A stretch of 64,000 bases of DNA from Pseudomonas gingeri (GTDB lineage: Bacteria > Pseudomonadota > Gammaproteobacteria > Pseudomonadales > Pseudomonadaceae): positions 1 to 64,000 of the forward strand of contig NZ_JACAQA010000019.1 in assembly GCF_013385425.1 (NCBI RefSeq), given 5' to 3'. Positions 44,278-52,908 of the stretch are shown one piece after another. The position numbers were made by a program, and so were the translations under genes. How positions within the stretch are numbered: position 1 is the stretch's first letter; every line of letters begins with the position of its first letter. Under the pieces are notes generated by a model. It saw only the letters and a list, made by a program, of their open reading frames with translations. It made no database searches and was not told the DNA's origin.

Positions 44278-45498
44278 ATGGCAGACCCAGGTTCGCCGCG
44301 CCGCTTTGCGCGCATTGATCGACTCCCCCCCTACGTATTCAATATCACTGCCGAGCTGAAGATGGCCGCCCGTCGTCGTGGCGAAGACATCATCGACTTG
44401 AGCATGGGTAACCCCGACGGCGCCACTCCGCCACATATCGTCGAAAAACTGGTCACCGTCGCCCAGCGCGAAGACACCCACGGCTACTCCACGTCCAAGG
44501 GCATCCCACGGCTGCGCCGGGCGATTTCCCACTGGTACAAGGATCGCTACCAGGTCGATATCGACCCGGAAACCGAAGCCATCGTCACCATCGGTTCGAA
44601 AGAGGGCCTGGCCCACCTGATGCTCGCCACCCTCGACCAGGGCGACACGGTGCTGGTGCCCAACCCCAGCTACCCGATCCATATCTACGGCGCGGTGATC
44701 GCCGGCGCCCAGGTCCGTTCGGTGCCGCTGGTGCCGGGCGTAGACTTCTTCGCCGAGCTGGAGCGGGCCATCCGTGGCTCCATTCCCAAGCCGAAGATGA
44801 TGATTCTCGGTTTCCCCTCGAACCCCACCGCGCAGTGCGTGGAACTGGACTTCTTCGAACGGGTGATCGCCCTGGCCAAGCAGTACGACGTGCTGGTGAT
44901 CCACGACCTGGCCTATGCCGACATCGTCTACGACGGCTGGAAAGCCCCGTCGATCATGCAGGTGCCCGGTGCCAAGGACATCGCGGTGGAGTTTTTCACC
45001 CTGTCCAAGAGCTACAACATGGCCGGCTGGCGCATCGGTTTCATGGTCGGCAATCCGGAGTTGGTCAGCGCCCTGGCGCGGATCAAGAGTTACCACGACT
45101 ACGGCACCTTCACGCCGTTGCAGGTGGCGGCCATCGCCGCGCTGGAGGGCGATCAGCAATGCGTCAAGGATATCGCCGAGCAGTATCGCCAACGACGCAA
45201 CGTGCTGGTCAAAGGCCTGCATGAACTGGGCTGGATGGTCGAGAACCCCAAGGCCTCGATGTACGTCTGGGCGAAGATTCCCGAGGAATATGCCCAGATG
45301 GGCTCGCTGGAGTTCGCCAAGAAGCTGCTGGCCGAAGCCAAGGTCTGCGTCTCGCCGGGGGTCGGCTTTGGCGAGTACGGCGACGACCATGTGCGGTTCG
45401 CCCTGATTGAAAACCTCGACCGCATCCGCCAGGCGGTACGCGGGATTCGCGGGATGTTCCGCACCGATGGCCTGCTGAAGAAAGCTACCGCGGAATAA
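44278..45498 (+). CDS. alaC: Alanine transaminase AlaC
   Basis: 406 residues, class I/II PLP aminotransferase converting glutamate + pyruvate to alanine + 2-oxoglutarate. Signature blocks: RIDRLPPYVFNITAELK, IDLSMGNPDGATP, SNPTAQCV, and PLP Lys in FTLSKSYNMAGWRIGF. ATG at 44278 with AGAGG five bases upstream; the frame extends to 44203 but the extra residues are atypical. Confidence 0.94.
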   Translation: MADPGSPRRFARIDRLPPYVFNITAELKMAARRRGEDIIDLSMGNPDGATPPHIVEKLVTVAQREDTHGYSTSKGIPRLRRAISHWYKDRYQVDIDPETEAIVTIGSKEGLAHLMLATLDQGDTVLVPNPSYPIHIYGAVIAGAQVRSVPLVPGVDFFAELERAIRGSIPKPKMMILGFPSNPTAQCVELDFFERVIALAKQYDVLVIHDLAYADIVYDGWKAPSIMQVPGAKDIAVEFFTLSKSYNMAGWRIGFMVGNPELVSALARIKSYHDYGTFTPLQVAAIAALEGDQQCVKDIAEQYRQRRNVLVKGLHELGWMVENPKASMYVWAKIPEEYAQMGSLEFAKKLLAEAKVCVSPGVGFGEYGDDHVRFALIENLDRIRQAVRGIRGMFRTDGLLKKATAE

Positions 45499-45528
45499 CC
45501 TGTGTAGCGAGTGCGCTTGCCACATGAT

Positions 45529-45568
45529 TCGGGGCCGACACCTTCACAGGTGTCGGCCCCGATTCGTT
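45529..45568 (+). terminator. Terminator between alaC and gntT
   Basis: TCGGGGCCGACACC-TTCACA-GGTGTCGGCCCCGA, a 14-bp perfect stem followed by TTCGTTT. It separates the convergent alaC and gntT genes and could serve both. Confidence 0.88.
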
Positions 45569-46920
45569 TAGACCACCAGCGACAACAGCAGGATAAACAC
45601 CAGCCCCACCACCGACAGGATGGTCTCCATGGCCGTCCAGGTCTTGAACGTCTCGGCCACGGTCATATTGAAGTACTGCTTGACCAGCCAGAACCCGGCA
45701 TCGTTGACGTGGGACAGGATCAACGAACCCGCCCCCGTCGCCAGCACCAGCAGTTCACGGTTCACCCCTGGGATCAGGTCCACCACCGGCATCACGATGC
45801 CCGCCCCGGTAATGGTCGCCACCGTCGCCGAACCCGTGGCGATGCGGATCACCGCCGCCACCAGCCAGGCCAGCAGGATCGGTGAAATCTGCGCATTCAC
45901 GGCGATATGCCCGATCACGTCACCCACGCCACTGGTCACCAGCATCTGCTTGAAGCCACCGCCGGCACCAATGATCAGGATGATCGCCGCGGTCGGCGCC
46001 AGGCTGGCATCGAGCAGCTTGAGCACGCGTTTGGAATCCATGCCCTGGCGCTTGCCGAAGGTGTAGAGCGCCAACAGCAGGGCCAGCAGCAAGGCGCTGA
46101 TCGGGTGACCGATCATGTCCATCCAGATACGGAAGAAATGCCCGTCCGGCAGGGCAATGTCAGCAAAGGTCTTGAGCAACATCAGGAACACCGGCAGCAA
46201 GACGGTGACCAGGGTCACGCTGAAACTCGGCAGCGCTTTCACTTGCGGCTCACGGGCCAACTGGTCGACCAGTTCCTGGGAAGGGTTGCCCGGGATGTAT
46301 TTGGCGATGAAGGTCCCGTAGATCGGACCGGCAATGATGGCGGTCGGCAGGGCGACGATCAGGCCGTAGAAAATGGTCTTGCCGATGTCCGCGTTGAACA
46401 CCCCGATGGCCAGCAGCGGCCCCGGATGCGGCGGCACCAGCCCGTGCACCGCCGAAAGCCCGGCCAGCAGCGGAATACCGATCTTGATCAGCGGCACGCC
46501 GGTCCGTCGCGCAACGATGAACACCAACGGAATCAACAGCACGAAGCCGATCTCGAAGAACAGCGGAATGCCCACCAGGAACGCCGAGCACATCATCGCC
46601 CACTGCACCCGCTCCTTGCCGAAGGCGCGGATCAGGGTCTGGGCGATCTGATCGGCACCGCCGGAATCGGACATCATCTTGCCAAGCATGGTCCCCAGCG
46701 CAAGGATGATTCCGACAAAACCCAGCACGCCGCCGAAGCCGTCCTGGAAGGCCTTGATGATCTTGTCCGCGGGCATGCCCGAGGTCAGGCCGAGAAACGC
46801 CGAGGCGATGATCAAGCCGATAAAGGGGTGAATCCTGAAGCGGGTGATCAACACGATCAGCCCGATAATCGTGACCACTGCATCCAGCAACAGATAGGTC
46901 TCGTGGGACAGTCCGAACAT
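45568..46920 (-). CDS. gntT: GntP-family gluconate:H+ symporter
   Basis: 450 residues, about 12-14 membrane helices. GLVPPHPGPLLAIGVF and the C-terminal LILSHVNDAGFWLVKQYF are hallmark GntP-family stretches. ATG at 46920 with AGGAG seven bases upstream. Second gene after gntK, but with its own GntR-type operator at 46978-46989, so probably also transcribed separately. Confidence 0.95.
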   Translation of the reverse strand: MFGLSHETYLLLDAVVTIIGLIVLITRFRIHPFIGLIIASAFLGLTSGMPADKIIKAFQDGFGGVLGFVGIILALGTMLGKMMSDSGGADQIAQTLIRAFGKERVQWAMMCSAFLVGIPLFFEIGFVLLIPLVFIVARRTGVPLIKIGIPLLAGLSAVHGLVPPHPGPLLAIGVFNADIGKTIFYGLIVALPTAIIAGPIYGTFIAKYIPGNPSQELVDQLAREPQVKALPSFSVTLVTVLLPVFLMLLKTFADIALPDGHFFRIWMDMIGHPISALLLALLLALYTFGKRQGMDSKRVLKLLDASLAPTAAIILIIGAGGGFKQMLVTSGVGDVIGHIAVNAQISPILLAWLVAAVIRIATGSATVATITGAGIVMPVVDLIPGVNRELLVLATGAGSLILSHVNDAGFWLVKQYFNMTVAETFKTWTAMETILSVVGLVFILLLSLVV

Positions 46921-46977
46921 AAGGTGTCTCCTGCTTGTTGTTTTTATGCGTTGCGTGATTTGACGATAGCCCAATGG

Positions 46978-46989
46978 GATAGCGCTATC
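46978..46989. promoter_or_regulatory. GntR operator upstream of gntT
   Basis: GATAGCGCTATC, a perfect 12-bp palindrome, 58 bases before the gntT ATG; half-site AGCGCT shared with the gntK and gntR sites, typical of LacI-family proteins. Confidence 0.8.
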
Positions 46990-47004
46990 TTTTCGAGACG
47001 AAAA

Positions 47005-47538
47005 TCAGGCCGAACGTTCCAGCCCGTGTGCCTGCCACCAGCGATGGGCCGACTGGGCCAGACGCTCGATGCTCTGGGTCGAGGCATCGAGGGCCAGGGT
47101 CAGGGGCTCGCCGACCGGCGATTCAAGGGTGGCGAACTGGCTGTCGATCAGGGTCGAGGGCATGAAGTGCCCGGGACGATGGGCCACCCGCTCGGCGGCG
47201 ACTTCACGGCTCAGTTCGAGAAATACGAAGCCCAGGCCCGGTGCCGCGCTGCGCAGGCGTTCGCGGTAGCTGTGCTTGAGCGCCGAACAGGTCAGCACCG
47301 GATGCCCGCCCGTGGCCAGGACCGCGCGCAACTCGTCGCACAGGCTGTCGAGCCAGCCGGCACGGTCATCATCGGTCAGGGGGATGCCGGCACTCATCTT
47401 GGCGATATTGGCGGCGGGGTGAAAGCTGTCGCCTTCGATCTGGGTCGCGCCGTTGAGCCGGCACAGGGCCTCGCCCACACTGGACTTGCCGCAACCGGAG
47501 ACGCCCATGATGACCAGGGCAGTGATAGGTTGACTCAT
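47005..47538 (-). CDS. gntK: Gluconokinase
   Basis: 177 residues. P-loop GVSGCGKSS (residues ~11-19), EGDSFHPAANIAKMSAGIPL, LTCSALKHSYRERLR and the C-terminal WW pair mark GntK/IdnK. It phosphorylates gluconate to 6-phosphogluconate for the Entner-Doudoroff pathway. ATG at 47538 with GAGG six bases upstream. Confidence 0.95.
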   Translation of the reverse strand: MSQPITALVIMGVSGCGKSSVGEALCRLNGATQIEGDSFHPAANIAKMSAGIPLTDDDRAGWLDSLCDELRAVLATGGHPVLTCSALKHSYRERLRSAAPGLGFVFLELSREVAAERVAHRPGHFMPSTLIDSQFATLESPVGEPLTLALDASTQSIERLAQSAHRWWQAHGLERSA

Positions 47539-47555
47539 GTAACACCTCGGCACGC

Positions 47556-47569
47556 AGACAGCGCTGTCT
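47556..47569. promoter_or_regulatory. GntR operator upstream of gntK
   Basis: AGACAGCGCTGTCT, a perfect 14-bp palindrome centred ~24 bases before the gntK ATG. Confidence 0.82.
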
Positions 47570-47717
47570 TTGTCGAAGCTTCCATACTCGGAAAGCAAAG
47601 CACAAAACACAGACTACCGACGCTTTCTTGTCATTTTTATGGGGTGATGCGCTAAACATCCACGACAGCATCCGACGCGATCAGGCCAACCGCGCTCGAA
47701 CAATTGCAGGCTCGTCG

Positions 47718-47731
47718 AGACAGCGCTACCT
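47718..47731. promoter_or_regulatory. GntR operator upstream of gntR
   Basis: AGACAGCGCTACCT, one mismatch from the gntK palindrome, 34 bases before the regulator ATG; indicates autoregulation. Confidence 0.75.
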
Positions 47732-47764
47732 TAGTGCCTTGAATTTTGTTTGGCAAGCCGTCCG

Positions 47765-48796
47765 ATGACCTCCACCAAAACCGACAAGAATACCCGTACC
47801 ACGGGACGCCCTACCCTTAGCGAAGTCGCGCGCCTGGCCGGCGTCAGTCCGATCACCGCGTCGCGGGCCCTGCGTGGCATCAGCAGTGTGGCCACGGACC
47901 TGGTGGAAAAGGTCCGACAGGCGGCGGAAGAACTGAACTACGTGGTCAACCCGGCCGCCCGCGCCCTGGCCTCGGCCCAGAGCCATTCGGTGGTGGTACT
48001 GGTGCCGTCGTTGTCCAACCTGCTGTTTATCGACACCCTCGAAGCCATTCACTCGGTGCTGCGCCCGCGGGGCTTCGAGGTCCTGATCGGCAACTATCAC
48101 TATTCCCGCGACGAAGAAGAAAACCTGCTGCGCAACTACATGTCCTACCAGCCACGGGGCTTGTTGCTGACCGGTTTCGACCGTTCGGAAAGCGCGCGGC
48201 GGATGATCGAAGCGAGCAACGTGCCCTGCGTCTACATGATGGACCTGGACCCCGGCGCCGGGGTGAACTGCGTCGGCTTCTCGCAACAGAACGCCGGCGC
48301 CACCGTGGCCGAGCACCTGATCTCCCGTGGTCGCAAGCACCTGGCCTATATCGGCGCGCAACTGGACCAGCGCACGCTCCTGCGCGGCGAAGGCTTTCGC
48401 CAGGCGCTGCAGGCGGCCGGGCTGTACCACCCGGACCTGGAACTGCTGACCCCGCGCCCCTCGTCGGTGGGCCTGGGCGGCGAACTGTTCCTGCAACTGA
48501 TGCAGAGCCATCCGCAGGTCGACGGGATCTTCTTCGGCAACGACGACCTGGCCCAGGGCGCCCTGCTGGAGGCCATACGCTGTGGTATCAAGGTTCCGGA
48601 GCAGGTCGCGGTGGTGGGCTTCAACGACCTGCCCGGCTCGGCCTTCATGGTCCCGCGCCTGAGCAGCATCCGCACACCCCGGGAGGCCATCGGCCGGCGG
48701 GCGGCGGAACAGATGCTGAGCTTGATGGCCGGCAACCCGGTGGCCCAGCCGGTGCAGGATATGGGCTTTGAACTGATGGTGCGCGAGAGCAGTTGA
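47765..48796 (+). CDS. gntR: LacI-family gluconate repressor
   Basis: 343 residues. HTH TLSEVARLAGVSPITASRALRG (residues ~16-37) with hinge helix NPAARALAS, then the periplasmic-binding-type ligand domain (FFGNDDLAQGAL, VAVVGFNDLPGS). Divergent from gntK-gntT, whose promoters carry matching AGCGCT palindromes. ATG at 47765; no strong SD. Confidence 0.93.
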   Translation: MTSTKTDKNTRTTGRPTLSEVARLAGVSPITASRALRGISSVATDLVEKVRQAAEELNYVVNPAARALASAQSHSVVVLVPSLSNLLFIDTLEAIHSVLRPRGFEVLIGNYHYSRDEEENLLRNYMSYQPRGLLLTGFDRSESARRMIEASNVPCVYMMDLDPGAGVNCVGFSQQNAGATVAEHLISRGRKHLAYIGAQLDQRTLLRGEGFRQALQAAGLYHPDLELLTPRPSSVGLGGELFLQLMQSHPQVDGIFFGNDDLAQGALLEAIRCGIKVPEQVAVVGFNDLPGSAFMVPRLSSIRTPREAIGRRAAEQMLSLMAGNPVAQPVQDMGFELMVRESS

Positions 48797-48847
48797 AAGG
48801 GCACCGGTACAGAAATCAATCCCCTGCCCAGCGAGGATTGAGCGGCA

Positions 48848-49492
48848 TCAGACCTGATCGGTGCGACGCTTTTCCCTGACCAGCAGCAACGCGGCAAACA
48901 CCCCGATCCAGACCACCGAAGCGCCGTAGTTCAAGCGCTGGTACAGACCAAAACCCTCGCCAGCCGCCACCGCCAGCCCCATCAACGGCAAGGCCGCCAC
49001 GGCCACCAGGGTGCACGCCAGGGAAAACCAGGCGAAGGCTTTCGAGCCCAGCAGGCGCGCGGCGAGATACACCCACAGGGCGTTGGCGATCACCAGGGTC
49101 AGAAACATCATCAGCCACGCGCTGTTATGCACGGTCTGGCTGAAGGACGGGTGCTGCAACCCACAGCCGGCGTCGCAGGAAAAGTAACCGGTAAACAGGC
49201 TGGCGATGCCGTGCAGCGCAATCAGCACCCCACTGATCTGCGCCAGGCCGCGCCCTTCGAAACAGGCAAAGACCGTCACGCCAAAGGCAAAGAACAACAG
49301 CCCCAACGGCAGGTTGTTGATCAACGGCGACAACTCGTGGGTCGGTGCGCCCAGCGCACCCAGTTCACTCATGGCCTGGTTGAGATGGCTGTAACCCGGA
49401 TACAGCGCTCCGGCCAGGGCCAGCGCGACGAGTAACCAGAAGGGCGTCAACAATCCGGCCACACAGCCGAATTTACGCAATGCCTTGTGCAT
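48848..49492 (-). CDS. DUF998 membrane protein
   Basis: 214 residues with about six transmembrane helices. Characteristic features of DUF998 are PGYSHLNQAMSELGA after TM1 and the loop YFSCDAGCGLQ before TM4. Function not established. Lies convergent with gntR. Confidence 0.85.
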   Translation of the reverse strand: MHKALRKFGCVAGLLTPFWLLVALALAGALYPGYSHLNQAMSELGALGAPTHELSPLINNLPLGLLFFAFGVTVFACFEGRGLAQISGVLIALHGIASLFTGYFSCDAGCGLQHPSFSQTVHNSAWLMMFLTLVIANALWVYLAARLLGSKAFAWFSLACTLVAVAALPLMGLAVAAGEGFGLYQRLNYGASVVWIGVFAALLLVREKRRTDQV

Positions 49493-49661
49493 CTAGCGGG
49501 GACCTCAGGGGGTTGGATGAAAGCGACAGGCCACTATCCTAAAACGCCACGCGAACCCTGAGCCAGAGATTTATTGACCAGACAGACTGGTGGCCATGGT
49601 CTACCTTTAATCGTCACATAACCTTCATATTAAGGTCAGAAAACCTACACGGAAGTTGTAT

Positions 49662-50396
49662 ATGAACCTACTCAAGGTATTGCTGACCGGGGCCTGCGGT
49701 CGTATCGGCAAGACGTTTTTCCAGGCGACGCAACACCAATACGACTTTGTTCTCGCCGACCGCCACCATCCGGACTTTGCCATCGGCGAGCACCGCTTTG
49801 TCCGCCTGGACATGGCTGAGAAGGAAGAACTCGCGGCCCTGGTCGATGGTATCGACGTGGTGGTGCACCTGGCGGGTATTCCTTTTGCCGACTCCTCCTT
49901 CGAGGAACTGCTGCCGAACAATATCCTGGCCACCACCTACCTGCTGGAGGCCGCCGCAAACGCCCAGTGCAAACGCGTGGTGTTCGCCAGCAGCGCCCAG
50001 ACCATCGAGGGTTATCCGGTGGACCGGCAGATCACCCCGGGCATGCCGGTGATGCCGGCCAATCTGTACGGGGTGAGCAAATGTTATGGCGAAGCGCTGT
50101 GTGCGTTCTATTCGGCACGGCACGGCTTATCGACCATTGTCCTGCGCATCGGCGCCTTCGAGTTTCCCGACGATCATGACCTGCGCAACGCCCGCGACCT
50201 GAGTGCCTGGCTCAGCCCACGCGACGCCGTGCAGTTGTTGCAGAAGGCCATCGAGGTCAAAGGCGTGCAACACCTGGTGGCCCACGGTATTTCCAACAAC
50301 CGCTTCAAGCGCCTGGACCTGAGCGAGACCGTCCGGGTACTGGGTTATCAACCGGTGGACGACGCGTTCCGCGAGTTCGACCTGCCGATCCGCTGA
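49662..50396 (+). CDS. NAD-dependent epimerase/dehydratase, uronate-dehydrogenase-like
   Basis: 244 residues, short extended-SDR. N-terminal LLTGACGRIGKTF (GxxGxxG), VVHLAGIPF, and catalytic YGVSKCYGE (YxxxK). The small size and the C-terminal SAWLSPRDAVQLL and HGISNNRFKRLDL fit the uronate dehydrogenase group. ATG at 49662 with GGAAG upstream. Confidence 0.85.
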   Translation: MNLLKVLLTGACGRIGKTFFQATQHQYDFVLADRHHPDFAIGEHRFVRLDMAEKEELAALVDGIDVVVHLAGIPFADSSFEELLPNNILATTYLLEAAANAQCKRVVFASSAQTIEGYPVDRQITPGMPVMPANLYGVSKCYGEALCAFYSARHGLSTIVLRIGAFEFPDDHDLRNARDLSAWLSPRDAVQLLQKAIEVKGVQHLVAHGISNNRFKRLDLSETVRVLGYQPVDDAFREFDLPIR

Positions 50397-50429
50397 AGCC
50401 GCAAGCGCACTGCCGGGAGCGGCAACCCA

Positions 50430-50464
50430 GGCGGCAAGGTGCCTCCGCCTGCCGCCGCCTTTTT
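50430..50464 (+). terminator. Probable terminator after the epimerase gene
   Basis: GGCGGCA (50430-50436) pairs with TGCCGCC (50450-50456), followed by GCC and a T5 run. Confidence 0.7.
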
Positions 50465-50565
50465 GCCCGGCATGTATCCGTCAGGCTTTGATAAACCAGG
50501 GTTTGTACCAACAGGCATACAAATTGCTCGCACGGATCATGTTCCCTCATTCAGGGGTTTATCCC

Positions 50566-51123
50566 ATGTTGATCAATGCCCGTTATAACCCAGTGGTTCA
50601 GCCCAGCCATCGCACGGACCAGGACCCGACCACCGCTGCCGCCAACGCGCTGTCCAGTGGTTTTATCCAGAATGCCCAGGCGGCCAGTGCAGCCAGCACC
50701 GTCCCCGGCACCCAGAACGCCGCGGACCAGATCGCCGACAACGTCAATGCGGCCTTCGCCAAGACCCGTGTGCAGTTGCAGGCGGCAGTGCCGACCGTCG
50801 CGCTTCCGGCGACCCTGACCGCCACCGCACCGACGACCCGCACGGCCCCGCCTGCCGCCGCGAGCAACGACAGCGACGCGATGAAGGCCTTCAAGGACTA
50901 CATGAGCAAGCCGGTGGCCCAACGCATCCGTGATCAGATACTCAAGGAAGAGGGACTGACCGAGGACGACCTGAAAAGCATGTCGCCGGAAAAACAGAAA
51001 GGCATCGAAGACAAGATTGCCGAGCGCATGAAGATGGAGTTCAACGCGAAGACCGCGGACAACAAGGCCAACCCTGCCGACCAGCAGGCGGCCGGAGCCT
51101 TCCTGGCCACCGCCAGCCAGTAA
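50566..51123 (+). CDS. Hypothetical Ala-rich protein
   Basis: 185 residues. N-terminal ~100 residues are Ala/Thr/Pro-rich and probably disordered; residues ~105-165 form a helical, charged domain (DAMKAFKDYMSKPVAQRIRD, EGLTEDDLKSMSPEKQKGIE, ERMKMEF). No signal peptide. AGGGG lies nine bases before the ATG at 50566. Similar in style to the FlxA-like protein at 20569-21024, though not clearly homologous. Function not known. Confidence 0.6.
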   Translation: MLINARYNPVVQPSHRTDQDPTTAAANALSSGFIQNAQAASAASTVPGTQNAADQIADNVNAAFAKTRVQLQAAVPTVALPATLTATAPTTRTAPPAAASNDSDAMKAFKDYMSKPVAQRIRDQILKEEGLTEDDLKSMSPEKQKGIEDKIAERMKMEFNAKTADNKANPADQQAAGAFLATASQ

Positions 51124-51149
51124 ACCGACCGGCACGGTTCCCAGATTCA

Positions 51150-51246
51150 GTGGGAGCCGGCTTGCCGGCGATGACAGCCCAAGCACCGCAGGGTGTCAGG
51201 CTTGCCGCGTTATCGCTGACGTCCAGCCGGCAAGCCGGCTCCTGCA
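51150..51246. repeat. REPIN (inverted REP pair)
   Basis: GTGGGAGCCGGCTTGCCGGC at the left and GCCGGCAAGCCGGCTCCTGC at the right, ~55 bases between; between convergent genes. Confidence 0.88.
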
Positions 51247-51303
51247 AAAACCAGTGGCCAGCAACCAACTGTTGCCAGCTTATTCGATACCGATCCCCGT
51301 AGA

Positions 51304-52170
51304 TCAGCGCAACATTTCGAACAAGGCCTGTACCGCCGCCGAGCGAGCCCCCACGGCCGACGGCAGCAAGCCGAAGCGTCGTTCGATCGGCACCTCCAGG
51401 CGCAACACCCGCAGGCCCTTGCGCTCGGCAGGCAGGGCCAGTTCGGGAACCAGCGTCACGCCGAGGTTTTCCCGCACCAGGGTGTAGGCGCTGCTCCACT
51501 CACGGACCTCGACGCGAATATCCTGCAGCGACAGGCCGATTTCGCCGGCAATGCTCCGGGCGTTGACCGCGCAACCGCCGGTCGCCAGTACAAAGGGTTC
51601 TGCGACCAACTCGGCCAGGCTCACGCAGCCATCGGCGCCCCTGGCGGCCAGTCGATGGGCCATGGGAACCACCGCGACCCAGGTGTCGTGCCCCAGCTCC
51701 AGAGCGCCACTTTCGATGTCGGGGTTGAGCACCACGCCGACATCCACGGTGTCATTGGCGAGCATGGCCTGCACTTCATGGTCGCTGACCTCCAGCGCCA
51801 CCACTTCGATACCGGGATGGCGCTGGCGGAACTGACGCAACAGCGGTGGCAGCAAGGAGCCCAGGATCATCGGAAAACTCGCCAGGCGAATACTGCCACC
51901 GACCAGTCCTTTCTCGCTGTCGACCAACTGGCGAATGTTTTCCAGAGCCGCAAGCATCACCCGCGCCTGGGCCAGGACCTGTTGGCCGATGGCGGTGGGC
52001 AATGACTCGCGGGCATGGCGGGTGAACAGCTGGACGCCGAGGATCTGCTCCATCGCCGCCAGCGCCTGGCTGGCCGCCGATTGGGTCATGCCAACCTGTT
52101 CGGCGGCCCGGGTCAGGGTGCCGGTATCGAGTACCGCTACCAGTAAACGCCAATGCAGCAGATTCATCAT
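51304..52170 (-). CDS. LysR-family transcriptional regulator
   Basis: 288 residues from the ATG at 52170 (an adjacent ATG at 52167 is equivalent). HTH TLTRAAEQVGMTQSAASQAL (residues ~18-37), effector domain with GGSIRLASFPMILGSLLPPL. Divergent from the GST gene, its likely target. Confidence 0.9.
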   Translation of the reverse strand: MMNLLHWRLLVAVLDTGTLTRAAEQVGMTQSAASQALAAMEQILGVQLFTRHARESLPTAIGQQVLAQARVMLAALENIRQLVDSEKGLVGGSIRLASFPMILGSLLPPLLRQFRQRHPGIEVVALEVSDHEVQAMLANDTVDVGVVLNPDIESGALELGHDTWVAVVPMAHRLAARGADGCVSLAELVAEPFVLATGGCAVNARSIAGEIGLSLQDIRVEVREWSSAYTLVRENLGVTLVPELALPAERKGLRVLRLEVPIERRFGLLPSAVGARSAAVQALFEMLR

Positions 52171-52298
52171 GACAGTAGCTGACCTTATGGCTGGTTTCTC
52201 AAGAATTAATTTTACCCAGGTCAGGGCGCCATATGACACTGCCGCTCGCCAAGGCCGTCAAGGCTGAACACAGTTCCTATTCAGGGAGTCTCATTGTC

Positions 52299-52904
52299 AT
52301 GAAGCTGTACTACGTCCCAAACACCTGCTCGCTGTCACCGCATATTGTCCTGCGCGAGCTGGGCCTGCCCTTCGAACTGGTACGGGTCGACAACCAGAGC
52401 AAAGTCACCGAGCACGGAGAGGACTTCCTCAAGATCAATCCCAAGGGTTATGTGGCCGCCCTTCAATTGGACAATGGCCAGGTGCTCACCGAAGGCGTGG
52501 CCATCGTGCAGTTTCTCGCGGATCTCAAGCCCGAGGCCGAACTGGCACCGCTCAATGGCAGCTGGGAGCGCTCACGTTTGCAGGAAGCACTGAACTTCAT
52601 TTCCGGCGAAGTGCATGGCGGGATGGGGCCATTGTTCAACAGTGCGATACCGGATGAAGTGAAGGCGATTTTCCGGGAGAAGCTGTACAAGCGTTTCGCC
52701 TTGCTGAGCACGACGCTGGAGCAGCGCGACTACCTGCTGGGCGAGCACTTCAGCGTGGCCGATGCCTACCTGTTCACCGTGCTGCGCTGGACGGCCTTCC
52801 TTGGCCTGGACCTGGGACCGTGGCCGGCACTGCAACGATTCATGGCCAGGATCGATCAGCGCCCGGCGGTGATCGCTGCGCTGGCGGTAGAACTGGCGGC
52901 CTGA
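52299..52904 (+). CDS. gstA: Beta-class glutathione S-transferase
   Basis: 201 residues. N-terminal thioredoxin fold with Cys10 in VPNTCSLSPH, the residue used by bacterial beta-class GSTs, and NPKGYVAALQLDNGQVLTEG. All-helical C-domain with the SVADAYLFTVLRW N-capping box. Conjugates or reduces via glutathione in the cytoplasm. GGGAG upstream of the ATG at 52299. Convergent with the HAL-like gene. Confidence 0.92.
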   Translation: MKLYYVPNTCSLSPHIVLRELGLPFELVRVDNQSKVTEHGEDFLKINPKGYVAALQLDNGQVLTEGVAIVQFLADLKPEAELAPLNGSWERSRLQEALNFISGEVHGGMGPLFNSAIPDEVKAIFREKLYKRFALLSTTLEQRDYLLGEHFSVADAYLFTVLRWTAFLGLDLGPWPALQRFMARIDQRPAVIAALAVELAA

Positions 52905-52908
52905 GTCA

